Assembly: GCF_022410465.1 (NCBI RefSeq)
Contig: NZ_JAJSON010000025.1
Span: 186,001-250,000 of the forward strand
DNA: 64,000 nt
DNA from: Christiangramia crocea
Lineage (GTDB): Bacteria; Bacteroidota; Bacteroidia; Flavobacteriales; Flavobacteriaceae
Reading direction: 5' to 3'
Below are positions 7,571 to 17,746 of this stretch, in pieces. The first letter of the stretch is position 1, and each line of letters starts with the position of its first letter. A program made the translations under genes and the position numbers. The notes beneath the pieces were generated by a model. The model was not told the origin of the DNA. It searched no databases and worked only from the letters and a program-made list of their open reading frames with translations.

Positions 7571-10102
7571 TTATTCCTCACTATCATCTGCAATAGTTGT
7601 GCCATTCGCCGGCTCTTCACCACCTACAGGCTTTTCGGCGTCTTCCATACTTTCAACATCGTCCTCATCATGGAGTACCTTGGCAACTGCTGCGATAGCA
7701 TCATTACCTTTAAGATTAATAAGTCTAACACCCTGGGTTGCACGGCCCATAACCCTAAGATCTTCAACCGCCATACGAATGGCAATACCTGATTTGTTGA
7801 TGATCATCAGGTCATCATCATCACTAACATTTTTTATTGCGACAAGTTGTCCTGTCTTTTCAGTTACTGAAATCGTCTTAACTCCTTTTCCGCCACGGTT
7901 GGTAATTCGGTAATCTTCAAGGCTTGATCGCTTTCCGTACCCGTTTTCAGAAACAACGAGTATATCTGAATCAAACTCATCTACCGCAACCATTCCTACA
8001 ACTTCGTCATTATCATCAGCCAAAGTAATACCTCTTACACCAGAAGCATTTCTTCCCATAGGCCGTGTCTTGCTTTCTTCAAACCGGATGGCCTTTCCGC
8101 TCTTAACCGCAAGCATTACCTGACTGTTTCCTGTAGTAAGTTTCGCTTCAAGCAGCTCATCTCCTTCTTTTATGGTTATTGCATTGATACCATTCGTTCT
8201 CGGCCGTGAATATTTCTCCAGTCTGGTCTTTTTCACCTGACCTTTTTTAGTGGCCATGATCACAAAATGATTGTTGACATATTCCTCATCTTTGAGATCC
8301 TGAGTACAAATGAAGGCATGCACCTTATCTTCAGGTTCAATATTGATCAGGTTCTGAATTGCCCTTCCTTTTGAGGCCTTACTTCCTTCAGGAATTTCAT
8401 AAACCCTCATCCAGTAACACTTACCATTCTGGGTAAAGAATAGCATGTACTGGTGATTTGTTCCAACGAACAGATATTCAAGGAAGTCTTCATTTCTTGT
8501 AGTGGAACCTTTTTGTCCCACTCCTCCTCTATTCTGTTTTTTATATTCGCTTAATGAAGTCCTTTTAATATAACCTGCATGAGAAATGGTGATAACCACT
8601 CTCTCATCGGGGATCATATCTTCTATACTAAGGTCTCCACCAGAATATTCAATTTCTGAACGTCTTTCATCCCCATATTTCTCTTTAACTTCAATAAGTT
8701 CATCCTTAATAACCTGCATTCTGCGCTCTTTACGGGCAAGGATGTCTTCAAGATCTTCTATGGTCTTTAAAATTTCATCATACTCAGCTCTCAGCTTGTC
8801 CTGTTCCAGACCTGTAAGCTGTCTTAGCCTCATTTCAACGATTGCCTTTGCCTGAACTTCAGATAGCTCAAATCGCTCCATCAATTTAGTTCTGGCTTCA
8901 TCTGCATTAGAAGATGCTCTAATTAAAGCAATAACTTCATCAATATTATCTGAAGCTATAATTAAACCTTCCAGGATATGAGCACGATCTTTTGCTTTAC
9001 GTAATTCAAACTCTGTCCTGCGAACTACAACATCGTGCCTGTGTTCAACGAAATGATATATAAGATCCTTAAGATTCAGCATCTCCGGTCTGCCATTTAC
9101 CAGTGCAATATTATTTACGCTGAAAGATGACTGAAGTGCCGTATGTTTAAATAAGGTATTAAGTACAATATTAGGAATTGCATCTCTCTTAAGCTGGTAT
9201 ACAATTCGCATCCCGTTACGATCAGATTCGTCCCTGATAAGACTGATTCCTTCGATCTTTTTCTCATTAACAAGATCGGCAGTTTTCTTAATCATATCGG
9301 CCTTATTAACCTGATATGGAATTTCGGTCACTACAAGATATTCTCTACCGTTGATTTCTTCCATATGAGATTTGGCTCTCATGACTATCCTTCCACGACC
9401 CGTTTTAAAAGCTTCTTTTACACCATCATAACCATAAATGATTCCGCCGGTAGGAAAATCCGGAGCTTTTATATGCTGGATAAGCTCGTCTATCTCAATA
9501 TCATGATTATCAATATATGCTATCGTCCCGTCAATCACTTCTGAAAGATTATGGGGAGGCATATTGGTAGCCATACCTACGGCAATACCGCTGGCTCCGT
9601 TAACCAAAAGGTTTGGAACTCTTGTTGGCATTACAACAGGCTCACTTAATGAATCATCAAAGTTTAACTGGGTATCTACTGTTTCTTTATCAATATCAGC
9701 AAGCATATCCTCACTGATCTTACGCATACGCGCCTCAGTATAACGCATAGCCGCAGGACTATCACCGTCAACAGACCCAAAGTTACCCTGACCGTCCACA
9801 AGCATATACCTCATGCTCCAGTGTTGTGCCATTCTAACCATAGTGTCATATACCGATGAATCTCCATGGGGGTGATACTTACCTAATACCTCTCCTACAA
9901 TTCTTGCCGATTTCTTATAGGCTCTATTGGAAAGAACCCCGAGTTCATACATTCCATACAAAACCCTTCTATGAACCGGTTTCAATCCGTCCCTTACATC
10001 TGGCAAGGCACGTGACACAATGACCGACATCGAATAATCGATATAGGCCGACTTCATTTCATCTTCAATGTTGATAGGAATTAGCTTTTCTCCTTCAGCC
10101 AT
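7571..10102 (-). CDS. gyrA: DNA gyrase subunit A
   Basis: The A subunit of DNA gyrase, 843 residues, which with GyrB introduces negative supercoils into DNA. The breakage-rejoining domain occupies about 1-500, with catalytic Tyr121 in AAMRYTEAR. The C-terminal part is the beta-pinwheel that wraps DNA, and its GyrA box is visible as [10 protein letters not shown]; the extreme end is an acidic tail. The quinolone-determining region reads [10 protein letters not shown], with Ser82 and Asp86 at the positions of E. coli Ser83 and Asp87, so the common resistance changes are absent. gyrB is not in this window. The TPR gene follows in the same direction. Confidence 0.97.
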   Translation of the reverse strand: MAEGEKLIPINIEDEMKSAYIDYSMSVIVSRALPDVRDGLKPVHRRVLYGMYELGVLSNRAYKKSARIVGEVLGKYHPHGDSSVYDTMVRMAQHWSMRYMLVDGQGNFGSVDGDSPAAMRYTEARMRKISEDMLADIDKETVDTQLNFDDSLSEPVVMPTRVPNLLVNGASGIAVGMATNMPPHNLSEVIDGTIAYIDNHDIEIDELIQHIKAPDFPTGGIIYGYDGVKEAFKTGRGRIVMRAKSHMEEINGREYLVVTEIPYQVNKADMIKKTADLVNEKKIEGISLIRDESDRNGMRIVYQLKRDAIPNIVLNTLFKHTALQSSFSVNNIALVNGRPEMLNLKDLIYHFVEHRHDVVVRRTEFELRKAKDRAHILEGLIIASDNIDEVIALIRASSNADEARTKLMERFELSEVQAKAIVEMRLRQLTGLEQDKLRAEYDEILKTIEDLEDILARKERRMQVIKDELIEVKEKYGDERRSEIEYSGGDLSIEDMIPDERVVITISHAGYIKRTSLSEYKKQNRGGVGQKGSTTRNEDFLEYLFVGTNHQYMLFFTQNGKCYWMRVYEIPEGSKASKGRAIQNLINIEPEDKVHAFICTQDLKDEEYVNNHFVIMATKKGQVKKTRLEKYSRPRTNGINAITIKEGDELLEAKLTTGNSQVMLAVKSGKAIRFEESKTRPMGRNASGVRGITLADDNDEVVGMVAVDEFDSDILVVSENGYGKRSSLEDYRITNRGGKGVKTISVTEKTGQLVAIKNVSDDDDLMIINKSGIAIRMAVEDLRVMGRATQGVRLINLKGNDAIAAVAKVLHDEDDVESMEDAEKPVGGEEPANGTTIADDSEE

Positions 10103-10261
10103 ATTTAAAATTTTAATTTATCTCAAAAAATCTAAGGGGCAATTTACATATTTTATCCCTCTTTAAGGGCATTCAGCGCCGGAATAGCCTTATTTTTATT
10201 AACAAATTTTTATTGTGATTTGGTTAATAAGTTCACTATTTTACACTTTGAAATATGAAAG

Positions 10262-10269
10262 TAATTTTG
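10262..10269 (+). promoter_or_regulatory. Possible -7 element for clpC
   Basis: TAATTTTG matches TAnnTTTG exactly, in the gap between gyrA and clpC and about 80 bases before the clpC ATG. A convincing -33 partner is not present, so this is tentative. The rest of the 248-base gap shows nothing else I can support. Confidence 0.3.
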
Positions 10270-10350
10270 TCTATTAGCTACTAACTCCCTATTAGGTACA
10301 GTTTTTGACCAAATTCGTAGTGAAAATAAATTTTGAGAAAGGAAGATAAA

Positions 10351-12906
10351 ATGGATGATAATTTTTCACCAAGAGTAAAAGATGTAATTGCTTACAGCAA
10401 GGAGGAAGCATTAAGACTTGGCCACGATTTTATCGGGACAGAGCATCTTATGCTTGGTTTGCTGAGAGATGGAGATGGAAAAGCTATAGAAATACTGAAT
10501 GCACTGGAAATAGATCTTAGTCATTTAAGACGTAAAGTTGAAATTCTTAGCCCCGCAAATCCGAATACAGTTACGATTAATAACGAGAAGAAAAACCTGC
10601 ATTTAACCAGGCAGGCAGAGCGTGCTTTGAAAACAACTTTTCTGGAAGCTAAACTATTCCAGAGTTCGTCTATAAATACCGCTCACCTTCTGTTATGCAT
10701 TTTAAGAAATGAGAACGACCCTACAACTAAATTGCTGAACAAATTGAAAATAGATTACGACGGAGTAAAAGATCAGTTTAAATACATGATCGCTAGTGAT
10801 GAGAATGATTTCTCTGACAGTCCTTCAGCTGAATCTTTTTCAGATGATGACGGTGGTGATGAAACTACCAGAGAGAACCCGTTTAGCAGTAGTGGTAGCA
10901 CGGGAAAAACTTCTAAAAAGTCTAAAACTCCTGTTTTGGATAATTTCGGAAGGGACCTTACTGCCCTTGCAGAAGCAGATAAGCTGGATCCGGTTGTAGG
11001 AAGGGAAAAGGAGATCGAAAGGGTTTCTCAGATCCTTAGTCGAAGAAAAAAGAACAACCCTCTTCTTATAGGAGAACCAGGTGTAGGTAAATCGGCCATT
11101 GCTGAAGGTCTTGCATTGAGAATTGTAAAACGAAAAGTTTCACGAATTCTTTTTGATAAAAGGGTTGTGACACTTGACCTGGCAAGTCTTGTTGCGGGTA
11201 CCAAATACCGTGGCCAGTTCGAAGAAAGGATGAAAGCGGTGATGAACGAACTTGAAAAGAATGACGATATCATCCTTTTCATAGATGAGATCCATACGAT
11301 CGTTGGTGCCGGTGGCGCAACTGGAAGTCTGGATGCAAGTAACATGTTTAAACCTGCACTGGCTAGAGGTGAAATACAATGTATTGGAGCCACGACCCTG
11401 GATGAATACAGGCAGTACATCGAAAAGGACGGAGCTCTTGAACGTAGATTCCAGAAGGTGATCGTTGAACCTACCACAGTAGAGGAAACAATCGAGATCC
11501 TGAACAATATAAAGAATAAGTATGAAGAACATCATAACGTGGTTTACACAGATGAGGCTATCCTGGCCTGTGTGAAACTCACTAACAGGTATATGACCGA
11601 CAGATTCCTTCCAGACAAGGCTATAGACGCCCTGGATGAAGCAGGGTCCCGTGTTCATATAACCAATATTGATGTTCCTAAGCAGATCCTTGATCTGGAG
11701 AGAAAACTCGAAGAGGTTAGAGAGAATAAGAATTCTGTAGTTAAAAAACAGAAATATGAAGAGGCCGCAAAATTAAGGGATGATGAAAAGAACCTTGAAA
11801 AGGAATTAAGTATAGCTCAGGAAAAATGGGAAGAAGAGTCTAAAAAACATAAGGAAACGGTTTCGGAAGAAAGTGTTGCCGATGTAGTTTCAATGATGAC
11901 CGGTATTCCTGTAAACAGAATTGCTCAGACAGAAAGCAATAAGCTTGTGGAATTACCTATGAAGATCAAAGGCAAGGTCATTGGTCAGGATGAAGCAGTT
12001 GGCAAGGTAGTGAAAGCTATCCAGCGTAACCGGGCCGGACTTAAGGATCCTAATAAGCCAATTGGTTCCTTTATTTTCTTAGGTCAAACAGGGGTTGGTA
12101 AAACCCAGCTAGCAAAAGTTCTTGCTCGCGAGCTATTCGATAATGAAGACACGCTTATCCGTATCGACATGAGCGAATACATGGAAAAATTTGCAGTTTC
12201 TCGCTTGGTCGGTGCACCTCCGGGATATGTTGGCTATGAAGAAGGTGGTCAGCTAACCGAAAAGGTTAGAAGAAAACCCTATGCGGTAGTACTGCTGGAC
12301 GAGGTTGAAAAAGCACATCCGGATGTATTCAATATGCTACTGCAGGTACTGGATGATGGTTATTTGACTGATAGTCTCGGAAGAAAGATCGATTTCAGGA
12401 ATACAATAATTATCATGACTTCAAATATCGGGGCAAGAAAGCTTAAAGATTTTGGTCAGGGAGTTGGATTCGGAACTTCTGCCCAGAAATCCCAGGCAGA
12501 TGATAACACAAGAAGTGTGATCGAAAATGCCCTGAAGAAAGCCTTTGCACCAGAATTCCTGAACCGTATTGATGATGTTGTGATCTTTAACAGTCTGGAA
12601 AGAGATGATATTCATAAGATCATAGACATCGAGCTTGCGAAATTGTTCGAAAGAATCCATGGCCTTGGCTACAACCTGAGCCTTACTGATAAAGCGAAAG
12701 ACTTTATAGCAGAGAAAGGTTTTGACAAGCAATACGGAGCACGTCCACTAAACAGAGCGATCCAAAAGTATATTGAAGATGCCCTGGCGGAAGAGATCAT
12801 TACCTCAAAGCTTAAAGAAGGTGATACTATAATTATGGACCTGGACGAAGATAAAAATGAATTAACGATCGATATAAAGAATTCAGTAAAAGAAACTGAA
12901 TCTTAA
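10351..12906 (+). CDS. clpC: ATP-dependent Clp protease ATP-binding subunit ClpC
   Basis: An AAA+ unfoldase of 851 residues that feeds proteins to ClpP. It has the Clp N-domain (about 1-145), a first ATPase with Walker A GEPGVGKS at 241-248, a UVR-type coiled middle (KQKYEEAAKLRDDEK near 465), and a second ATPase with Walker A GQTGVGKT at 578-585. The UVR motif and short middle region mark ClpC rather than ClpB. I place the start at ATG 10351, preceded by AGGAAG; an upstream in-frame TTG at 10333 would add six residues unlike the family. It stands alone, ending at a strong terminator. Confidence 0.95.
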   Translation: MDDNFSPRVKDVIAYSKEEALRLGHDFIGTEHLMLGLLRDGDGKAIEILNALEIDLSHLRRKVEILSPANPNTVTINNEKKNLHLTRQAERALKTTFLEAKLFQSSSINTAHLLLCILRNENDPTTKLLNKLKIDYDGVKDQFKYMIASDENDFSDSPSAESFSDDDGGDETTRENPFSSSGSTGKTSKKSKTPVLDNFGRDLTALAEADKLDPVVGREKEIERVSQILSRRKKNNPLLIGEPGVGKSAIAEGLALRIVKRKVSRILFDKRVVTLDLASLVAGTKYRGQFEERMKAVMNELEKNDDIILFIDEIHTIVGAGGATGSLDASNMFKPALARGEIQCIGATTLDEYRQYIEKDGALERRFQKVIVEPTTVEETIEILNNIKNKYEEHHNVVYTDEAILACVKLTNRYMTDRFLPDKAIDALDEAGSRVHITNIDVPKQILDLERKLEEVRENKNSVVKKQKYEEAAKLRDDEKNLEKELSIAQEKWEEESKKHKETVSEESVADVVSMMTGIPVNRIAQTESNKLVELPMKIKGKVIGQDEAVGKVVKAIQRNRAGLKDPNKPIGSFIFLGQTGVGKTQLAKVLARELFDNEDTLIRIDMSEYMEKFAVSRLVGAPPGYVGYEEGGQLTEKVRRKPYAVVLLDEVEKAHPDVFNMLLQVLDDGYLTDSLGRKIDFRNTIIIMTSNIGARKLKDFGQGVGFGTSAQKSQADDNTRSVIENALKKAFAPEFLNRIDDVVIFNSLERDDIHKIIDIELAKLFERIHGLGYNLSLTDKAKDFIAEKGFDKQYGARPLNRAIQKYIEDALAEEIITSKLKEGDTIIMDLDEDKNELTIDIKNSVKETES

Positions 12907-12925
12907 GTAGTTATAAATAATTGAT

Positions 12926-12958
12926 AAAAAAAGCCGCTTTTTCAAAGCGGCTTTTTTA
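12926..12958 (+). terminator. Rho-independent terminator of clpC
   Basis: A perfect 10-bp stem AAGCCGCTTT / AAAGCGGCTT (12931-12940 with 12944-12953) with a three-base loop, followed by a T-run; an A-run precedes it. Confidence 0.92.
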
Positions 12959-13018
12959 TTTTATTTTTTTACAATCGTTCAATTTCATCTAAATTAGTAG
13001 GTCTTAAGCCCCTACTCA

Positions 13019-13393
13019 ATGCTAACAAAAAATATTGAACTTGACTTTGGAAAAGTCACTATTCATGAGAATATCATAATAGCAAAACTTAATGAAGGTA
13101 TATTATTTGATGTTGAAAATAACAAGAAACTCCTTGAACTTGGTAAAGAAATCTTCAACCAAAAAAATTACGGATATATTTCCCACAGAGTAAATTCCTA
13201 TGCTGTAGATCCTATGGTCTATTTCGAATCGGCAAATACAAAAAATCTAAAAGCAATAGCGGTGGTAAGCGAGAACGAAATGACCCGCCGCAATGCAGAT
13301 CAGGTTGAAAGAAAATTCTATAAAGGCAATAATTCTTTTGAAGTCTTTCAAACACTGGAAGAAGCTGTTCAATGGATCAGAACCAGGATCTAA
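13019..13393 (+). CDS. Small STAS/SpoIIAA-like protein
   Basis: A soluble protein of 124 residues without signal peptide. Its alternating strands and helices (an initial beta hairpin with KVTIHENIIIAKL, a helix with NKKLLELGKEIF, then LKAIAVVSEN and a final helix EEAVQWIRTRI) suggest the STAS/SpoIIAA-like fold common in flavobacteria. No catalytic residues are evident and the function is unknown. It starts after the clpC terminator and its last four bases overlap the end of hutH on the other strand. The fold assignment is inference. Confidence 0.6.
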   Translation: MLTKNIELDFGKVTIHENIIIAKLNEGILFDVENNKKLLELGKEIFNQKNYGYISHRVNSYAVDPMVYFESANTKNLKAIAVVSENEMTRRNADQVERKFYKGNNSFEVFQTLEEAVQWIRTRI

Positions 13394-14895
13394 TCTGCGA
13401 AATCCTCAATTTCGAAATTCTCTATAAAAATTTTAGCTTTCCTTATGTAAGGAGCCATAGTTCTGTCTTCGGTAAGCACCGGAACACTTTCCCTGAATTT
13501 CTCAAGCACTTCGCTAAGTTGTACGGAAGTCTTCGCCGGCTCCCTGAAATGAATTGCCTGGGACGCATTAAAAAGCTCGATCGCCAGTACTGTATTCAAG
13601 TTTTCAACCACTTTCAGCAGCTTGGTGGCGCTATTAGCTCCCATACTTACGTGATCTTCCTGTCCGTTAGAAGAGACAATGGAGTCTGTAGATGCCGGGA
13701 CAGATAATTGTTTATTCTGACTAACAATACTTGCAGCTGTATACTGTGGGATCATAAAACCACTGTTAAGACCAGGATTCTCGACCAGGAAGTTAGGTAG
13801 TCCCCTTAACCCCGAGACCAGTTGAAAAGTCCTTCTCTCAGAAATATTGGCAAGTTCAGAAAGGGCTATCGCCAGGTAATCCAGCCCTAATGCCAGTGGC
13901 TGTCCATGAAAATTTCCTCCTGAAATGATCTTATCGGCATCAATAAAAATATTGGGATTATCGGTCACAGAATTTATCTCAGTCTTCACGGTTTTCCTTA
14001 CAAATGAAAGAGTGTCTTTGGAAGCTCCATGAACCTGAGGAATACACCTAAAAGAATAAGGATCCTGAACATTTTCCTTTTCGGTCTGTGCAATTTCACT
14101 GTCTTCAAGAAAATTTCGAATTCTTTCAGCAGTCTTTATCTGCCCCCTGTGAGGTCTTACCAGGTGCACAAGTTCGTCATATGGCGAAAGATTACAATCA
14201 AAAGCGTCAATAGAGATCGCCCCGATAAGATCGGCCATATAAGAAAGCTTATAAGACTGAAGCAATGCATAAACCCCATGGGCACTCATAAACTGGGTAC
14301 CGTTCAATAAGGCAAGGCCTTCCTTGCTTTGAAGTTTCACCGGCTCCCAGCCTTTTATCTCCAGTAATTCTTTCCCAGAGATCAGTCTGTCTTCAAAATA
14401 CACCTCTCCATCGCCTATAAGAGGGAGGGCCAGATGCGCCAAAGGAGCCAGGTCTCCTGAAGCTCCAAGGGAACCCTGTTCATAAACAACAGGGAGTATA
14501 TCATCGTTGTAAAAATCGATCAGCCTTTCAACAGTTTGAAGTGCCACTCCCGAATTCCCATAGCTAAGAGACTGGATCTTCAATAAAAGCATCAGTTTAA
14601 CAACGGGTTTGGAAACAGCATCGCCGGTTCCACAGGCATGTGACCTTACCAGGTTCTCCTGAAGTTCGGTAAGTTTTTCGGAAGTGATCTTCACATTGCA
14701 AAGCGCACCAAACCCAGTATTTATTCCGTAGACCGGAGTATCACTCTCCTTTATCTTTTTGTCAAGATACTTTCTGGATTTTTCGATATTCAACCTGGCT
14801 TCATCACTTAAGGCTAGTTTCTTTCCCGTTTTAATAAGATCATGAATAACTTCAATGTCTAAAACTGCAGAACTTATATAATGATGGCTTTGCAT
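13390..14895 (-). CDS. hutH: Histidine ammonia-lyase
   Basis: An aromatic amino acid ammonia-lyase of 501 residues that turns histidine into urocanate and ammonia. The Ala145-Ser146-Gly147 triad in GSLGASGDLAPLAHL forms the MIO cofactor. Tyr56 (YGINTGFG) and the SHACG segment at 85-89 fit histidine as substrate rather than tyrosine or phenylalanine. Other family motifs are QVHGASKDTLSF, DNPNIF and GGNFHGQP. No hutU, hutI or hutG lies next to it, so either they are elsewhere or the enzyme serves another purpose. Name is secure; substrate is probable. Confidence 0.92.
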   Translation of the reverse strand: MQSHHYISSAVLDIEVIHDLIKTGKKLALSDEARLNIEKSRKYLDKKIKESDTPVYGINTGFGALCNVKITSEKLTELQENLVRSHACGTGDAVSKPVVKLMLLLKIQSLSYGNSGVALQTVERLIDFYNDDILPVVYEQGSLGASGDLAPLAHLALPLIGDGEVYFEDRLISGKELLEIKGWEPVKLQSKEGLALLNGTQFMSAHGVYALLQSYKLSYMADLIGAISIDAFDCNLSPYDELVHLVRPHRGQIKTAERIRNFLEDSEIAQTEKENVQDPYSFRCIPQVHGASKDTLSFVRKTVKTEINSVTDNPNIFIDADKIISGGNFHGQPLALGLDYLAIALSELANISERRTFQLVSGLRGLPNFLVENPGLNSGFMIPQYTAASIVSQNKQLSVPASTDSIVSSNGQEDHVSMGANSATKLLKVVENLNTVLAIELFNASQAIHFREPAKTSVQLSEVLEKFRESVPVLTEDRTMAPYIRKAKIFIENFEIEDFAD

Positions 14896-14992
14896 TTTAA
14901 TGATTTGGTTTTATGGAATGCAAAAATCTTACTTCATGAATAAGATTCCAAATAATAAAGGCTTTAAATAAAGATATTTTCAAAAACTCCTG

Positions 14993-16534
14993 TCAATATT
15001 CCGGATCTTTAATTTCGCTCCGAAACAATTCCTTAATCGCCCTGCCCATATTCCTGGCAATATCTCCTGCTATTACACCTTCGTACCCCAGATCTTCTGA
15101 GGCAATATCTCCTGAAAGACCATGAATAAAAACTCCCAGGACCGCTGCAGATATAGGTTCATAGGCCTGCCCGATCAGCGAGGTGATTACACCGGAAAGG
15201 ACATCACCACTTCCAGCTGTTGCCATTCCCGGATTCCCTGAATTATTTATGAAAATCTCATCCCTGTTAATAGTAAAAGTATGTGCTCCCTTAAGAACTA
15301 TGATAACTTTGTATTTCTTACTGAAATCTTTTACAAGCTGCAGTTTATGAAAATCATCTTTCCATTCCCCTATCAGCCTTTTTAATTCTCCGGGATGCGG
15401 GGTAAGAACAGAATTCTCAGGAAGCATAGACAAAAACTCTTTATTTGCCGATATAATATTGAGACCATCGGCATCTATAACCAGTGGAGAATTTGAAGAC
15501 TCAAGAAGCTTCTTTAAAGCATTCACCGATTTTTCTTGGGTTCCCGCTCCCATTCCAAAACAAACAACATCGGCCTCAAAATCTGCCGGAAAGTCACTTA
15601 ATAATTCATTTTCGGGATCGGTAATTACCATAGCTTCGGGAAGACCGGTTTGAATGATCTCATATCCACATTTGGGTATATATAAACTACACAAGCCTGT
15701 ACCTGTTCTCAGCGCAGCGGTAGCCGTTAGCAGCACACTCCCCATCTTACCATAACTACCTCCGGCTATCAAGGCATGACCATAATCACCTTTATGAGAA
15801 TTCTTTTTTCTATGCTTGTAAAGTGCTAAAACGGTATCCCTGTCTGTCAGAAAAATTTTTGAGGACACCCCTGCCAGAAACTCCCTGTCCAGTCCTATAT
15901 CAATAATCTGCAGGTCACCTGCATAGTCCATTGTTCCAGGAAGAAAAAATACAAGTTTGGGAGCCTGAAAGCTCAATGTATAATCAGCTTTGATCACCGC
16001 TGCATCTTTTCCTGGCGTTTTATCAGAAAATAATCCGCTGGGCATATCTACCGAAAGAGTGAAAGCCCGGGACTCATTCATTAGGTTTACAAGCCTGGCC
16101 ACCCATCCTTCTATTGGTCGGTTAAGACCTATCCCAAACATGGCATCTATCAGAAAATCACCGGTGTCGATCATGGGAAAATCAGCCTCTCCTTTTATGA
16201 GGTGTGGCCAATCATTGGTTATTTCCTTTAATCGTTCATAATTGGAAAGAAAATCATCAGATCTTTTATCGCTATAATTCACTACAAAAACGGTAACCTG
16301 ATACCCATGCTGAATTAAATGCCGGGCTACCACAAGTCCATCCCCTCCATTATTCCCAATCCCACAAAAAATCTTTATTGGAATGGGCGCAGCCTGCAAC
16401 CTTTTATGAATTTCATTAAAAACCAGAGTTGCGGCTCGCTCCATTAGCTCTACGGAAGTTATTTTCTGCTTTTCGATACTTATTTTATCGGCTTCGGAAA
16501 GTTGTTCTGCAGAAAGTATTTTCATAGGAGTCAT
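14993..16534 (-). CDS. nnr: Bifunctional NAD(P)HX epimerase / ADP-dependent NAD(P)HX dehydratase
   Basis: A 513-residue repair enzyme for hydrated NADH and NADPH. The N-terminal YjeF_N domain (about 1-220) epimerises R-NAD(P)HX; its motif GNNGGDGLVVARHL is at about 63-76. The C-terminal carbohydrate-kinase-like domain (about 230-505) dehydrates the S form using ADP; it shows GGSYGKMGSVLLTATAALR, TPHPGELKRL and the nucleotide-site motif GNPGMATAGSGDVLSG. The fused arrangement is the standard bacterial one. The start may be ATG 16534 or ATG 16525, three residues later. It is upstream of hutH on the same strand with a 97-base gap. Confidence 0.93.
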   Translation of the reverse strand: MTPMKILSAEQLSEADKISIEKQKITSVELMERAATLVFNEIHKRLQAAPIPIKIFCGIGNNGGDGLVVARHLIQHGYQVTVFVVNYSDKRSDDFLSNYERLKEITNDWPHLIKGEADFPMIDTGDFLIDAMFGIGLNRPIEGWVARLVNLMNESRAFTLSVDMPSGLFSDKTPGKDAAVIKADYTLSFQAPKLVFFLPGTMDYAGDLQIIDIGLDREFLAGVSSKIFLTDRDTVLALYKHRKKNSHKGDYGHALIAGGSYGKMGSVLLTATAALRTGTGLCSLYIPKCGYEIIQTGLPEAMVITDPENELLSDFPADFEADVVCFGMGAGTQEKSVNALKKLLESSNSPLVIDADGLNIISANKEFLSMLPENSVLTPHPGELKRLIGEWKDDFHKLQLVKDFSKKYKVIIVLKGAHTFTINRDEIFINNSGNPGMATAGSGDVLSGVITSLIGQAYEPISAAVLGVFIHGLSGDIASEDLGYEGVIAGDIARNMGRAIKELFRSEIKDPEY

Positions 16535-16611
16535 TTTGTTTTTTGGTCTCTCTCAAAGATAAACTTAAAGAATGATTTGGCATAATCTCCCATAAAAAGC
16601 CTAAATAAATA

Positions 16612-16640
16612 TTGTATTCTTTTCGAATTGAATAAATTTG
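16612..16640 (+). promoter_or_regulatory. Promoter of gcvT (TTG-N18-TAAATTTG)
   Basis: TTG at 16612-16614 and TAAATTTG at 16633-16640 match the Bacteroidota -33/-7 consensus with an 18-base spacer. The predicted start of transcription, near 16645, lies after the TTG codon at 16638 and before the ATG at 16659, which settles the start of gcvT. Confidence 0.55.
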
Positions 16641-16658
16641 GGCAAATTTTTGAAAAAA

Positions 16659-17741
16659 ATGAAAGAAATAGCCCTGTCTGAAAAGCATAAAGAACTTAAC
16701 GCCAAAATGGTTCCCTTTGCCGGTTTTAATATGCCGGTTTCTTATGAAGGTGTGAATATTGAACACGAAACGGTTAGAGGAAAACTGGGAGTGTTTGATG
16801 TCTCACATATGGGTGAATTTCTTATCTCCGGGGAAAATGCCCTTGAGCTTATTCAAAAGATAAGTTCTAATGACGCCTCTAAACTGGTTGATGGTAAGGC
16901 TCAGTACTCCTGCATGCCTAACAATGACGGCGGAATTGTTGATGACCTGATTATCTACCGGATAGATGCTGAAAAATATCTACTGGTGGTGAATGCTTCC
17001 AATATTGAAAAAGACTGGAACTGGATAGCTCATCACAACACAATGGATGCTACTATGCGCGACATGAGTGATGATATGTCCCTACTTGCAATTCAGGGCC
17101 CTAAAGCCGCGGAGGCAATGCAATCCCTAACCGATATTAACCTAAAAAACATGAAATTCTATACTTTTCAGGTAGGAACTTTTGCAGATGTAGACAAAGT
17201 TATAGTATCAGCAACCGGATATACAGGAAGCGGTGGTTTTGAGATCTATTTCAGGAATGAAGATGCAGAACAGATATGGGATGCAGTAATGGAAGCAGGG
17301 AAGGAATTTGGCATAAAACCTATTGGCCTGGCAGCTCGTGACACACTGAGACTGGAAATGGGCTACTGCCTTTACGGTAATGATATAGACGATACTACCT
17401 CCCCTATTGAGGCTGGTCTTGGATGGATCACAAAATTCACAAAAGATTTCATAAATAGTGAAGCTCTGAAAGAAGAAAAGGAAAAGGGGCCAAAGCGTAA
17501 ACTTATCGCCTTTGAACTTGATGAAAGAGGAATTCCCCGTCAGGGATATGATATCGTTGACGAGAATGGTAAGGTAATTGGAGAGGTAACTTCGGGCACC
17601 ATGTCCCCTTCCCTTGAAAAAGGAATAGGTCTGGGATATGTACCTACAGAGATCGCAGGTGTTGGAAACAAAATCTTTATTCAAATAAGAAAAAAAGCTG
17701 TTCCTGCGACTCAGGTAAAACTGCCCTTTTATAAAGGCTAA
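16659..17741 (+). CDS. gcvT: Aminomethyltransferase (glycine cleavage system T protein)
   Basis: The T protein of the glycine cleavage system, 360 residues. It moves the methylene unit from the H protein's aminomethyl-lipoyl arm to tetrahydrofolate, releasing ammonia. Family signatures include FDVSHMGEF near the N-terminus, [36 protein letters not shown], and the C-terminal barrel with [22 protein letters not shown] chose ATG 16659; a TTG codon 21 bases upstream lies inside the promoter. The epimerase-like gene follows five bases after the stop and is co-transcribed. gcvH and gcvP are not here. Confidence 0.95.
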   Translation: MKEIALSEKHKELNAKMVPFAGFNMPVSYEGVNIEHETVRGKLGVFDVSHMGEFLISGENALELIQKISSNDASKLVDGKAQYSCMPNNDGGIVDDLIIYRIDAEKYLLVVNASNIEKDWNWIAHHNTMDATMRDMSDDMSLLAIQGPKAAEAMQSLTDINLKNMKFYTFQVGTFADVDKVIVSATGYTGSGGFEIYFRNEDAEQIWDAVMEAGKEFGIKPIGLAARDTLRLEMGYCLYGNDIDDTTSPIEAGLGWITKFTKDFINSEALKEEKEKGPKRKLIAFELDERGIPRQGYDIVDENGKVIGEVTSGTMSPSLEKGIGLGYVPTEIAGVGNKIFIQIRKKAVPATQVKLPFYKG

Positions 17742-17746
17742 TTTAT

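Noticed and set aside
7545-7913. Plus-strand reading frame of 122 residues opposite the end of gyrA
   Set aside because: It lies wholly antisense to the conserved C-terminal part of gyrA, is rich in Ser, Pro and Leu as expected of a shadow frame, and has no promoter of its own.
10333-10350. TTG start for ClpC giving six extra residues (MRKEDK)
   Set aside because: AGGAAG is placed correctly for ATG 10351, and MDDNFSPRVK is the family-like start.
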